Origin: Thermoplasmata archaeon
GTDB taxonomy: Archaea; Thermoplasmatota; Thermoplasmata; Lutacidiplasmatales; UBA184
Direction: 5' to 3'
Assembly: GCA_027314165.1 (NCBI GenBank)
Contig: DAHVCH010000001.1
Coordinates: forward strand, 1 to 64,000
Length of the DNA stretch: 64,000 bases
A program made the translations under genes and the position numbers. Under the pieces are notes generated by a model, which saw only the letters and a program-made list of their open reading frames with translations, had not been told where the DNA came from and searched no databases. Below, one piece after another: positions 26,201 to 33,228 of the stretch. How positions within the stretch are numbered: position 1 is the stretch's first letter; the number at the start of each line of letters is the position of its first letter.

Positions 26201-27699
26201 TCCAGGCGCGCAACCTGCTCGTCGCAGGGAAGCCCCTGGAAGCGCTCCGGCTGGCGACCCGCAGCGAGACCGAGCTCGAACGCGTCGAGCTCCAACACTC
26301 GCTCGCCACGAACGCCCTCATCACGCTCAAGGCGAAGCTCGACGACGCCAAGGACCAGGGCGTGCGGGCCCCGGACGCCGAACGCGAGGTCGCCCGTGCG
26401 GAGGACCTGATGGCGCGCGGAGACTACGCGAGCGTCCTAGAGCGCTCCATGGAGGGGGGCGACCTGCTCCTGCGCGCCTCCGACCAGTTGCGCCGGTCGA
26501 AGGACGCGGTGGAGACCTCCCAGAAGCTCCTCACCTCCCTCACCGGGGTCGACGCGGACCTCTCCGTCGCCCGCGAGGACCTGGAGCACGCCCGGGAGCT
26601 GCTGAAGGAGGGGAAGTACGGGGAGGCCCAGACCCTCGCCCGGACCGCGGGCGAGACGGGGCGCGGGGTCGTCGAGACCTTGACGACCCAGCGCATGTCG
26701 ACGGTCCGGACCTTGCTCTCCGCCGCGAAGGCCATCGACGCGGAGGCCGCCAGCGCCTACCCCGCGCTCCTCACGCGGGCGGAGGAGGCGCTCAAGGCCC
26801 GCGATTGGAAGGGGACGCTCGACCGGCTATCCGAGGCGAAGGAGACCCTGGAGGCGGGCATCTCGAAGATCCTCACCGGCGAGGAGGAGAAGCTGGCCGT
26901 ACTCTGGAAGGCCGTGCCTCCGGTCGACGAGTCGGACACCGAGGCGCGGGCGAAGGTGACCGCTTCGCTGAAGGAGGCCCGCGAGAAGGCCGATTACGCG
27001 ACCTTCCGCGAGACCCTGGACCGCGCGACGAAGGAGGCGCAGGGGCTGCGGAGAAAGCACCTGGAGCGGGAGGTCTCGGAGATGGAGTCGCGCGTGCTTC
27101 TGGGGGAGCGGCTGGGCGTCGACATGACCCCGGTCATGGAGACCTTCAGCGAGGTGAAGATGAACCTGAAGAGCGGCCCGCTGGACACGATGATGGCCCA
27201 GCTCGCGAAATGCGAGGAGTCGCTCTCCAAGCTGCTCGTGACGCGTCTCACCGACCGGACCACGGAGCTGGCGGGCGAGGCGGCCTTCGCCCGCGACGGG
27301 CTCAGCATGGAAGTGGGCCCGGTCGAGCAGATGCTCCGCGTCGTGGAGACCCTCCAGGGCTCCGGCGACGTGGTGGGGGCCGCCCGCAAGCTCGTCGAGG
27401 CCGAGGGGGAGCTCGCGAAGAGGAAGGAGCTGCACTGGCAGCTCACCAACACCCAGTACATGATCGACCAGAAGCTCGCGACGCTCACCGACCGTAAGGT
27501 GGACGTCGGGGGCATCCGGGACCTCCTTGGCGAGGCCCTGAAGGCGAGGCAGACCGACTACACCAAGGCCCTCGAGATCTCCCAGCGGGCGCTGGACGAG
27601 CTACGCCGCCTTCTGAACGAGGGAACGCCCGCGACCGTGGCGGGGGACACGGAGAACCACGCCGCCGCCTCGGCCTCCCCGGACAACGGCCGGACCTAG
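23209..27699 (+). CDS. Giant helical-repeat (TPR-like) protein with apparent ACG start
   Basis: The frame is open from 23185 to 27699 and codes for an almost wholly alpha-helical protein of about 1500 residues with no signal peptide or membrane segment. A short helix-turn pattern recurs at least a dozen times, for example DGRFPEVASALKDWEA, KKDFRQAVQRSQKALEI, MGDFVKASRASRELKA and ARDWKGTLDRLSEA. It resembles degenerate TPR units joined by coiled coils. A TATA box and Shine-Dalgarno-like GGAGGGGAGGG lead to an ACG at 23209 (then GCC GTC GGT), with no ATG, GTG or TTG in frame until 23494. In-frame TGAs stand at 23173 and 23182. The sequence before 23494 is coding in character (AKDLARAAEALRKQ). 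A scaffold or cytoskeletal role is possible but not shown. Confidence 0.8.
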   Translation, partial: TAVGGGFGGGRAKDLARAAEALRKQKSGADDARKRAETAVQVLKDVGAEAPPGLDELASQLKDAVKSISWEKVERISKDLVALAEKATREHLESQVAPLRSRSDRLTSTPDALPPDLEAVAKKAQADLADGRFPEVASALKDWEAGLAKAEAGKTEATRERVRAVVTWAGEESRLEAIEKELSPCFDALLSGDAKGAASCFEKNLATALPQGTKKLQQKVEEVQGLVKLSKELEIDAGSLTKALEGVQDASPLSYDRVAGSIDEAKAGTEKEIRSKSLERAKDLRDFSETLKEEGAEFSEGSAALEEVVSQIPSAALEDLKGLVARATEAVEGPAMSVVAAYIDEVRPRLVEARQLGRNAVPAIEEVNKAREAYRKKDFRQAVQRSQKALEIVSDLVADMEAGHEEISEFKHLLTRLATGGLAAPAYDEYVQKAEEALRKNELDKMRTELQEGLRVVGRESLPYFRSQLEQARRVLAQIEERGWSSAELPGKLKSVRQNFQEGRFAETAEALSNFKATLRASVAPHLTHRLEELGKAVEEIPDADSVSGVRRLMAETDIALKVKVDVELALEKLAQTEKELAVTFAARASSLVDELDEEVRGLGTMGIETGTLQREIQQIHQIFDMGDFVKASRASRELKARMLQQQLLRAEGEVSKAKFSLVELSKMGLEPAQLKQGLVDATERVRSGRYPGAYQRAANVLTEAEKLKVTAQKVREEIGSLAEIVSGLRKGGVGQEELQPVLPRAKQASEAYQAMDFERSLELVADLKVTLQSLAQRREALRSISELGQLLTSSRQVLPSDPSWEKELKEAEGKLSSGDAAAAVGMLKDLRPRIVDGVRGGLDGQLKTLEADLRSARSAGLDTSQVEGPLAEARRKLAEPVPMGVAELIDRARRDFFQGRAFLEQAQKSLALAREAVNQGELVRADVSDLKPRLAEMESRFTAGELSVALELAQRLHREAEDRVRSQVTRNLASFQAMINRAKMEGAITAVAENLLVQARNLLVAGKPLEALRLATRSETELERVELQHSLATNALITLKAKLDDAKDQGVRAPDAEREVARAEDLMARGDYASVLERSMEGGDLLLRASDQLRRSKDAVETSQKLLTSLTGVDADLSVAREDLEHARELLKEGKYGEAQTLARTAGETGRGVVETLTTQRMSTVRTLLSAAKAIDAEAASAYPALLTRAEEALKARDWKGTLDRLSEAKETLEAGISKILTGEEEKLAVLWKAVPPVDESDTEARAKVTASLKEAREKADYATFRETLDRATKEAQGLRRKHLEREVSEMESRVLLGERLGVDMTPVMETFSEVKMNLKSGPLDTMMAQLAKCEESLSKLLVTRLTDRTTELAGEAAFARDGLSMEVGPVEQMLRVVETLQGSGDVVGAARKLVEAEGELAKRKELHWQLTNTQYMIDQKLATLTDRKVDVGGIRDLLGEALKARQTDYTKALEISQRALDELRRLLNEGTPATVAGDTENHAAASASPDNGRT

Positions 27700-27723
27700 A
27701 GACACAGTTGAGGTGAGGGGAGA

Positions 27724-27749
27724 AGCCCCTCCCGCAGGCGTAAGGGGCT
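27724..27749. terminator. Stem-loop after the giant helical-repeat gene
   Basis: AGCCCCT and AGGGGCT form a 7-bp stem around a 12-base loop, 24 bases past the stop and before the convergent gene end at 27785. Confidence 0.4.
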
Positions 27750-27784
27750 GGCCAAGGAGCCGAGGTTGGAAGACCGTCCGCCGA

Positions 27785-28234
27785 TCAGGCGGGAGACGTC
27801 GGGGCTTCCGCCGCGTAGCCGCCCGTGGACCCTCCCCGAACGCTGTTGGGGAGCCGGTCGTATTCGACCTTGTGCTTGAGCCCGGCCTTCTTGAGAACGA
27901 CGGAGATGGACTCGGTCAACTGGACCACTTCCTGGCAGCGGGACGGTCGGCTCACGTAGAACTCGACCTTGCGGTCCTCCCGGATCGGGAAGATGAGGCG
28001 CATGCCCGCCGCCTCCTGGCGGTTGAAACCGGAGGGCTTTCGGCCACTCTTGATGTCCCGGAGGTTCTCCTCGAGAAGGATCTCCGGAAGGAGCTGGTCC
28101 GGCTCTCGGAGGAAGGGGCGGTTCGCCTCGACGACGCGCCGGTGGATCTCAGGGTAGACGCGGCTCAATTCGCGGAAGTCCTTCTTCCCCTCGATGACGA
28201 TGTGACCCGTGCGGGCCTTGACCGGGGCCATCAT
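27785..28234 (-). CDS. Conserved-looking protein of unknown function
   Basis: I do not recognise this 149-residue protein. It is a mixed alpha/beta soluble sequence with HIVIEGKKDFRELSRVYPEI, a central LIFPIREDRKVEFYVSRPS strand pair, and SISVVLKKAGLKHKVEYDRL. The start is one of two adjacent ATGs (28234, 28231); a TATATC TATA-like box lies 23-28 bases upstream, so a leaderless mRNA starting at the first ATG is likely. It is convergent with the giant helical-repeat gene. No helix-turn-helix, zinc site or P-loop is visible. Confidence 0.7.
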   Translation of the reverse strand: MMAPVKARTGHIVIEGKKDFRELSRVYPEIHRRVVEANRPFLREPDQLLPEILLEENLRDIKSGRKPSGFNRQEAAGMRLIFPIREDRKVEFYVSRPSRCQEVVQLTESISVVLKKAGLKHKVEYDRLPNSVRGGSTGGYAAEAPTSPA

Positions 28235-28256
28235 GTACCTTTGCACGGTGAGCGGG

Positions 28257-28262
28257 TATATC
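28257..28262 (-). promoter_or_regulatory. TATA-like box of the 149-residue protein gene
   Basis: GATATA on the minus strand, 23-28 bases before the ATG at 28234. Confidence 0.55.
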
Positions 28263-28432
28263 TTGACTCCGTGACACGACCTGTCATCATCGAAGGGGAC
28301 TGGTCGCATACGTGCGCATTCCGGCGCACCCGGAACCGGACCGGAGGCCCGGGGGGGCCGAGAAGGAGCCTTGCGGAGACCAGTGCCTCGCAAGAGAAAG
28401 GGCCAAAAGGGACCGCTCGTAGGCCGAGCCGC

Positions 28433-28505
28433 GCTCCTGTAGTCTAGCGGTCAAGGATAGAGGCCTCTCGAGCCTTTGACGCGGGTTCAAATCCCGCCAG
28501 GAGCA
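28433..28505 (+). tRNA. tRNA-Glu (anticodon CTC)
   Basis: A full cloverleaf can be drawn: acceptor stem GCTCCTG/CAGGAGC with discriminator A, D-stem GTCT/GGAT with two G-T pairs, anticodon stem GAGGC/GCCTT closing the loop CTCTCGA, and T-arm GCGGG-TTCAAAT-CCCGC. The anticodon CTC reads glutamate GAG. No intron and no encoded CCA are seen. Upstream A-rich CCAAAAGGG near 28413 may be its promoter. Confidence 0.95.
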
Positions 28506-28823
28506 TCCTTCCCCGCCCCCAGCCTGGCTGGTCGCGACATAGGGGTCCTTCGAAGTCGTGAGCCGTCGACGGACCGGTTCTCTCCGCCGACAGGACAAGG
28601 ATGTTCCTGAGAAGGCCCACGAAAGGGGCGGGGTGGGTCAGAGGACCCTGTTCGGGTCCCCCCCCCTCAGTGCCGGCAGCATTCCCCCCCGTTCGGCAGG
28701 TGCGCCGCGCATCCGCGGCGGCGGCCTTGCCGCTTCCGCCTCTCGGCGGGAGGATCCCACCCGGGGCTCGGTCAAGTTCTCCGGTGCGCAGAGTGTGACA
28801 CCCCGCCCGGAGAACTGATCGGG
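28506..28823. other. Gene-free stretch with two inverted repeats
   Basis: This 318-base stretch lies between tRNA-Glu and the CDGSH gene. It holds GGACCC-TGTTC-GGGTCC at 28643-28659, followed by a run of Cs, and the 10-bp inverted repeat at 28775-28816. No convincing reading frame. I looked for SRP or RNase P RNA hallmarks and saw none. Confidence 0.5.
28775..28816 (-). terminator. Inverted repeat after the CDGSH gene
   Basis: AGTTCTCCGG and CCGGAGAACT form a perfect 10-bp stem around 22 bases, starting eight bases past the CDGSH stop codon on the minus strand. Confidence 0.45.
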
Positions 28824-29000
28824 TCACTCGAGGACCTTGATCTTGTCGGCCGGAGCCACGAACCCCATCGTCTTGTGGGTCCCGTCGCAATAGGGCTTCT
28901 TCGAGGACTGGCCGCAGCGGCAGAGCGCAGCGGTCACCTTTCCGTCCACCTGGATCAGATTCGGCCCATTCTCTGCCACTAGTACCTCGACTCGCGCCAT
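28824..29000 (-). CDS. CDGSH-type iron-sulfur protein (58 residues)
   Basis: The reading frame from ATG 29000 to TGA 28824 codes for 58 residues. It contains LCRCGQSSKKPYCDGTH, the CDGSH signature C-x-C-x2-S-x3-P-x-C-D-G-T-H that binds a redox-active 2Fe-2S cluster through three Cys and one His. The ending MGFVAPADKIKVLE is also typical of small single-domain CDGSH proteins. The role is probably electron transfer or cluster handling. The gene is so short it is easily missed. An inverted repeat follows its stop codon. Confidence 0.88.
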   Translation of the reverse strand: MARVEVLVAENGPNLIQVDGKVTAALCRCGQSSKKPYCDGTHKTMGFVAPADKIKVLE

Positions 29001-29238
29001 CCTCGAGACCCACGCGCGCGGGCAGAAAACGACTCGCTCCCTCGCCAGGAAGTAACTCCCACAAGCGCAAGGTTCGGCGAGGGCTTGGGTGACGGTGGGG
29101 TCGAGGGCGCTCCATGGCCCTGCGGAGGACGCTGCAAGGACCCATCCTCTGACGGGGTGGGTGGGCCCGACGGTCGGCGCGCTCCCCGCGAGCGCCCCCC
29201 CCCTTCGGCGTGGCCGAAGGACGCGAGCCTGTCCCAGC

Positions 29239-29709
29239 TCAGCCCACGGCCCTCTTCACGAGCGCCGAGATCCTGGCCTCTTCCTCGACGGAGAGCTCCT
29301 TGAGGGCGAATCCGGTAGGCCACATGCGGCCCTCGTCAAGGTTCGCGCGGTCGCTGAACCCCAGCGTCCCGTAGCGTGTGCCGAACTTGCTCGCGTTGGT
29401 GTAGAAGCAGAGCACGTCGCCGTCCTTGCTGTAGGCGGGCATGCCGTACCAGAGCCTCGGGACCAGGCTCGGGGCGGCGCTGCGGATCAGGGCGTGCAAG
29501 CGCTCGCCCATGGCGCGCTCCGCGGGGGGCATCGTGGCGAGCTTCGCGAGGATGGCAGCCTCGCCATCGACCTTTCCCGCCTTCAGCTCCTTCGCGCGCT
29601 CTCGCATGGCGGCCTTCTCGGCCTCGGAGAAGCCCGTCGAGGAGGTACGACGTCCTCCCTGCTTGCGGTCACGCGTCGTCCCACTTCGCGAACTCGTCTT
29701 CGCGACCAT
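29239..29709 (-). CDS. DUF1801 (YdhG-like) family protein
   Basis: The C-terminal two thirds ([55 protein letters not shown]) fit the DUF1801/YdhG fold, a small alpha/beta domain with an SCP2-unrelated, iron-chaperone-like fold and no settled function. The N-terminal 50 residues are basic and polar. The ATG at 29709 has a GAGGA element nine bases upstream; ATGs at 29724 and 29766 are in frame and would extend it. No close neighbours on the same strand. Confidence 0.75.
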   Translation of the reverse strand: MVAKTSSRSGTTRDRKQGGRRTSSTGFSEAEKAAMRERAKELKAGKVDGEAAILAKLATMPPAERAMGERLHALIRSAAPSLVPRLWYGMPAYSKDGDVLCFYTNASKFGTRYGTLGFSDRANLDEGRMWPTGFALKELSVEEEARISALVKRAVG

Positions 29710-29875
29710 CGCTCTCGTCCTCATCCCCTCGATGGGGGCAAGGTCGTAGGAGTGACCTCGCGTCATGAACCTGTCGGCACGGGCGCGCGACGGACCGCTG
29801 CCGTGGCGGGTCGGGCTCTCGAGCCGTTATCGGAACGTCGTCCCGAAGAAATCGTAAGGAGGGACGACCAAAGCC

Positions 29876-29899
29876 CCCCCTGCCCTCTAGGGCAGGGGG
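29876..29899 (-). terminator. Strong stem-loop after the 71-residue duplicated protein
   Basis: CCCCCTGCCC-TCTA-GGGCAGGGGG, a perfect 10-bp stem with a four-base loop, 45 bases past the stop of the minus-strand gene. Confidence 0.5.
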
Positions 29900-29943
29900 A
29901 GCGGTCGGGAAAGGGTTGTGAAGGCGCAGGAGCGCAAGCGCGC

Positions 29944-30159
29944 TCAGGCGTTCTTCATCTTGGCCTTAGCGACGTACCCCGCCTTGTCGAGGTAGTACAT
30001 CGTGCCCTTCTCGCGTGTGAACTTCTCGGTCCCGACGCGGGCCTTCTTGCCGCGCTTGTTCCGGGCCGTGGGAGTCTTCCACACGTAGCCGTCCTTTCCC
30101 AGGAAGTACAGATAGCCGTCCTCGCGCGCGATCTTCTCTTTGCCGATGCGTTGTCCCAT
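29944..30159 (-). CDS. 71-residue protein made of two copies of one motif
   Basis: This small basic protein is an internal duplication: RIGKEKIAREDGYLYFLGKD then GYVWKT, and RVGTEKFTREKGTMYYLDKA then GYVAKAK. Each half, about 27-30 residues, looks like a small beta-hairpin unit with a Gly-Tyr-Val ending. It resembles short archaeal and bacterial proteins of unknown function; I cannot give it a role. TCTATGTAGG about 25 bases before the ATG acts as a TATA box and overlaps an inverted repeat at 30180-30198. A strong hairpin follows the gene. Confidence 0.75.
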   Translation of the reverse strand: MGQRIGKEKIAREDGYLYFLGKDGYVWKTPTARNKRGKKARVGTEKFTREKGTMYYLDKAGYVAKAKMKNA

Positions 30160-30175
30160 GGTGGGGCCTCGTCAC

Positions 30176-30203
30176 CCCCTACATAGAGGGGGTATGTAAG
30201 GGG
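30176..30203. promoter_or_regulatory. Inverted repeat overlapping the promoter of the 71-residue protein
   Basis: TACATA (30180-30185), seven bases, TATGTA (30193-30198), flanked by CCCC and GGGG. The left arm is also the best TATA box for the minus-strand gene, so a bound dimer could block transcription. Operator role inferred. Confidence 0.45.
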
Positions 30204-30560
30204 TGGGGATGGTGTCGAAAAGGGCTTCTCCTCTCCACCAACGAGGAATTGCGGGCTTTCGTCGAGGTCCGCTCGAGGTTGATCGTGGGTTCTACCGAGG
30301 GTGAAACGCGCGTTTCGTCGAGGGCGGACGACCCGTGGCCGCCGCCGGACGGTCGACCGTTCGGGAACGCGGCGAGCTTCCGGGTGGGCGACCGGGACCG
30401 CAAGGGATGCTTCCCACGAGAGGGGCGGTCCGGGGAGGAAGTGGGTCGGGTCCACGTGAGATCCGAGGTCGAAGGCGTTCTCTTGCTCCAGGTGCACGGT
30501 GAGAGCCATCGGATCGGAGGCGATGAAAGGTCGGGGCCACCTCGGAAAAGGTCCTTTCCT
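30204..30560. other. Gene-free stretch with a 14-bp palindrome
   Basis: About 360 bases between divergent genes. The best open frame (30249-30587, plus) gives a Arg/Gly-rich product with no likeness and no promoter. The notable element is the perfect palindrome GAAACGCGCGTTTC at 30303-30316. Confidence 0.45.
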
Positions 30561-30603
30561 CTGGCTAATAGACGTGCGACGACCTGAGATGGAGCGGAGA
30601 CCG

Positions 30604-31416
30604 ATGAAGATCATCGTGGCTAGCGAGGAGGACCCCGTCGCGAAGGCGGTGGCCACGCTCTTGGGGACCGGCGAGGCGACGGAGCACCACATCGGTCACT
30701 CTCGTCTTCGGCATCTCGGAGGAGACCGCTACCTCCTCCGGCGACCTGGGCTCCACATCGAGGATGCGAACTTGGGCGAGGAGGTTCCCGCGACCCTCCT
30801 CCCGCAGGTCGAGGCGATGATCTTCCCTTCCGTCCACCGCAGCGACTCCAACCGACCCGCGCTGACCGTCCACCCCACGGGGAACCTCACGCCGGACGCC
30901 GAGGTCGGCGGGCGGCCGAGCGCGCTCTCGGCGGTGCCGGCCCGTCTCATGACCGAGGCCTTTCTGCGCTGGCACGAAGAGGGCGCGCGTCTGGGGGTCG
31001 AGACGACCTTCGAGGCCACCCATCACGGGCCCCTGCTGGAGGCTCCGTCGTTCTTCATCGAGATCGGCAGCACGCCCAAGGAATGGGAACAGCCGGGGGC
31101 GCTGAAGGCTCTCGCCGATCTGCTTCTGACCGTCGAAGTTGCCCGGACCGCCGCGGACCCGGTCGTCGTCGGGGTCGGAGGCGGCCACTACATGCCTCGG
31201 TTCCGGGACCTGGTGCGGAAGCGGAAGGTCGCGGTGGGCCACCTGGTCCCCTCCCACGACCTTCCGAGCCTCGACGCCGCGATGGCCGCGCAGCTCGTCC
31301 AGCGGAGCGCAGGCGCGGTCGGGGTGGTCCTCGCGAAAGCGGTGGACGTCCGTCCGTCCTCCGCGCTCCTTCAGCTCCTTCCGGAGCTCCAGGAACGGAC
31401 GCTGCCTCCCCGTTAG
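30604..31416 (+). CDS. dtdA: D-aminoacyl-tRNA deacylase (archaeal DtdA/DTD2)
   Basis: DtdA removes D-amino acids wrongly attached to tRNA. The 270-residue protein begins MKIIVASEEDPVAKAV and carries the family motifs IFPSVHRS, LTVHPTGN, and the catalytic-region VETTFEATHHGPLLEAPSFF plus VGVGGGHYMPRF, in which His and Asp residues line the active site. The ATG at 30604 sits about 10 bases after the transcript start predicted by the CTAATA box at 30565-30570; an ATG at 30589 is also in frame. It stands alone and is followed by a perfect GC-rich hairpin. Confidence 0.95.
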   Translation: MKIIVASEEDPVAKAVATLLGTGEATEHHIGHSRLRHLGGDRYLLRRPGLHIEDANLGEEVPATLLPQVEAMIFPSVHRSDSNRPALTVHPTGNLTPDAEVGGRPSALSAVPARLMTEAFLRWHEEGARLGVETTFEATHHGPLLEAPSFFIEIGSTPKEWEQPGALKALADLLLTVEVARTAADPVVVGVGGGHYMPRFRDLVRKRKVAVGHLVPSHDLPSLDAAMAAQLVQRSAGAVGVVLAKAVDVRPSSALLQLLPELQERTLPPR

Positions 31417-31424
31417 GTGGTCGA

Positions 31425-31451
31425 CCTGGGGCGCGGGCCGCGCGCCCCAGG
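31425..31451 (+). terminator. Perfect GC-rich stem-loop after dtdA
   Basis: CCTGGGGCGCG-GGCCG-CGCGCCCCAGG, an 11-bp perfect stem starting nine bases past the dtdA stop codon. No T-run follows. Confidence 0.55.
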
Positions 31452-31510
31452 ATTCGTGCGCCTACGCCAATGCCTAGGGTCGGGCGAGGAAAGGGTTGGG
31501 AAGTAGGGCC

Positions 31511-31780
31511 CTACTGGGACCGCTTCTTCTCGTTCGGGGACCGGGGCTGGAACAGGAACGCTCCGCTCCGGTAGACCGCGCGTCCGAGCTTCACATCGCG
31601 GACGTTCGTGTACCTGGTGGGCCCCTTCGAGGCCGTCATCAGGGTGTCGATGACCTGTCGGAAGAGCGCGCTCTGGTTGATCTCGGGGTGGCGCTCCAGG
31701 AACTCGTTCTGCTCGCGGGTGATGGTGATGTTCTTGCGGAGCATCCCGGTGGCCTGGGCCGTGATCTCGGGTCCGGTCAT
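31511..31780 (-). CDS. Small ribbon-helix-helix-like protein
   Basis: An 89-residue protein with KNITITREQNEFLERHPEIN followed by QSALFRQVIDTLM, a strand-helix-helix pattern that fits the ribbon-helix-helix DNA-binding fold, then a basic C-terminal region. It is probably a transcription regulator. The ATG at 31780 lies 23-30 bases after an ATTAAATA TATA box, the expected leaderless spacing; an upstream start at 31798 would fall inside the promoter. Partner genes are not evident. Confidence 0.72.
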   Translation of the reverse strand: MTGPEITAQATGMLRKNITITREQNEFLERHPEINQSALFRQVIDTLMTASKGPTRYTNVRDVKLGRAVYRSGAFLFQPRSPNEKKRSQ

Positions 31781-31802
31781 GAATGCACGTATGCGCATTG
31801 GG

Positions 31803-31810
31803 TATTTAAT
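31803..31810 (-). promoter_or_regulatory. TATA box of the small ribbon-helix-helix gene
   Basis: ATTAAATA on the minus strand, 23-30 bases before the ATG at 31780. Confidence 0.65.
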
Positions 31811-31860
31811 TGAACCGCTACCGGAGACGCATGCCGGACGTCAGCGGGGGGCACGGTTCG

Positions 31861-33228
31861 TCACGCGTGGTCCGCGCCTGCCGCCGAACGGCCACCGGAA
31901 CGCCGGGTCGCTCCGTCGCGATGTCGGTCCTTGAGCGGCGGTCCGACAGCCACGGCCAGCGGGGGCCCCCCGTCCCAGAGGTGTTCCTGGGTGACGCGCC
32001 GGATATCGGAAGGGGTGAGCGCGCGCAGTTCGACCGGCCACTGTTGGAAGTGGTCGAGCGGCAGGTCGAAGTACCCCACCTCGACCGCGAGACCGTGGGC
32101 CTGGGTCGAGGTCTCCAGCATCAGGGGGAGGCTCCCGAGGAAGCTCTCGCGGATCCGCTCCAGCTCCTGGGTGGAGGGACCGCGCTCTCCCAGGCGCCGG
32201 ACCTCGTCGACCAGGAGGTGGTGGACCGTCTGCACGTGCTTCGGGTCGGTGCCGGCGTCCGCGGTCCAGAGACCGGCCCAGGACAACGATTCGAGCTCGC
32301 TGCTCGCCCCGTAGGCCAGCCCCTCCTTCTCGCGGACGTCCTGGAAGAGCCGCGAGAGCACCGAGCGACCTCCGAGGATCTCGTTCGCGAGCGTGAGCGC
32401 GGCGAAGTCCTCGTGTCGGCGCGGCGGGGCGTTGCCGCCCACCACGACCTCGACCTGAGAGGTGCCGGGCACGGAAATGTAATGGAGCTCGCCTCTGCGG
32501 CGCCCGTCCGCGCGATGCCGGCTCTCGGGGACCGTCGGCGGCCCTCGAGGGCTCGTCCCGTCCAGGGTCCCGAAGGTCCCGCGGAGCTTACGCAGCAGCG
32601 TTGCCGGAGCGTCGGGGGTCGTGACGACCAGGAGCGAACCTCGCGCCGTCAGATGCTGCCGGTGGAATCGGACCAGGTCCTCGCGGGAGAGCCGGCCGAG
32701 CGAGCGAGGGGAGCCCAGGGGGTTGCGGCGATACGGGTGGCCGACCGGGAGGAGCCGCTCCAGGAAGACCCGGTCCGCTCTCTCGTCCGGTTGGGTCGCC
32801 TCGCGAAGCAGTCCCTCGCGCATCTCCCGCCGGACCCGTTGGAGCTCGGTGCTCTCGAGCCGGGGCTCGGTCAGGGCCTCGAACACCAGGGCGAGCACGT
32901 CCTGTTGCGCGGCCTGGGGTCCTCCCGCCTCGATCTCGAGCCTCTCCCAGGAGGCCCGGGCCGAGAAGGTGGCCGCCAGCCGGTCGATCTCCCGCGCGAA
33001 GTCGCGCTTGCTCCTTCGCCGGGTGCCCGCGTTCAGGAGCCTCGAGAGGGAGGTCGCGACCCCCTCCTTGCCCTCCGGGTCGCGGGAGGTCCCTCCCTCG
33101 CCCACCCAGCTCACGGCGAACGTCACGGAGTTCGGCGGCGAGGGCTGATGGACCACGACCAGGCCGTTGTCCAGCTCGTGCCGCGTGAGCTGGAGGGCGG
33201 GGGAGCGCATGGGGTCGCTTCGGCTCAT
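31861..33228 (-). CDS. M16-family peptidase homologue lacking the zinc motif
   Basis: This 455-residue protein has the M16 fold (ELDNGLVVVHQPSPPNSVTF at the start, the AYGASSELESLSWAGLWTAD Arg-Tyr-like region of the second half). Where active members have H-x-x-E-H, it has GVATSLSRLLNAGT, so it should not bind zinc. Such inactive subunits pair with an active M16 protein to form the clam-shell chamber. Its ATG overlaps the stop of the upstream active M16 gene, so the two are translated together and probably form a heterodimer. It is predicted soluble; the substrate is unknown. Confidence 0.9.
   Translation of the reverse strand: MSRSDPMRSPALQLTRHELDNGLVVVHQPSPPNSVTFAVSWVGEGGTSRDPEGKEGVATSLSRLLNAGTRRRSKRDFAREIDRLAATFSARASWERLEIEAGGPQAAQQDVLALVFEALTEPRLESTELQRVRREMREGLLREATQPDERADRVFLERLLPVGHPYRRNPLGSPRSLGRLSREDLVRFHRQHLTARGSLLVVTTPDAPATLLRKLRGTFGTLDGTSPRGPPTVPESRHRADGRRRGELHYISVPGTSQVEVVVGGNAPPRRHEDFAALTLANEILGGRSVLSRLFQDVREKEGLAYGASSELESLSWAGLWTADAGTDPKHVQTVHHLLVDEVRRLGERGPSTQELERIRESFLGSLPLMLETSTQAHGLAVEVGYFDLPLDHFQQWPVELRALTPSDIRRVTQEHLWDGGPPLAVAVGPPLKDRHRDGATRRSGGRSAAGADHA

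Noticed and set aside
30520-30588. GCGATGAAA followed by CTGA 65 bases later, a possible second C/D guide RNA upstream of dtdA
   Set aside because: No internal D'/C' boxes, weak box C, and the CTGA falls at the dtdA leader; no matching terminal stem.
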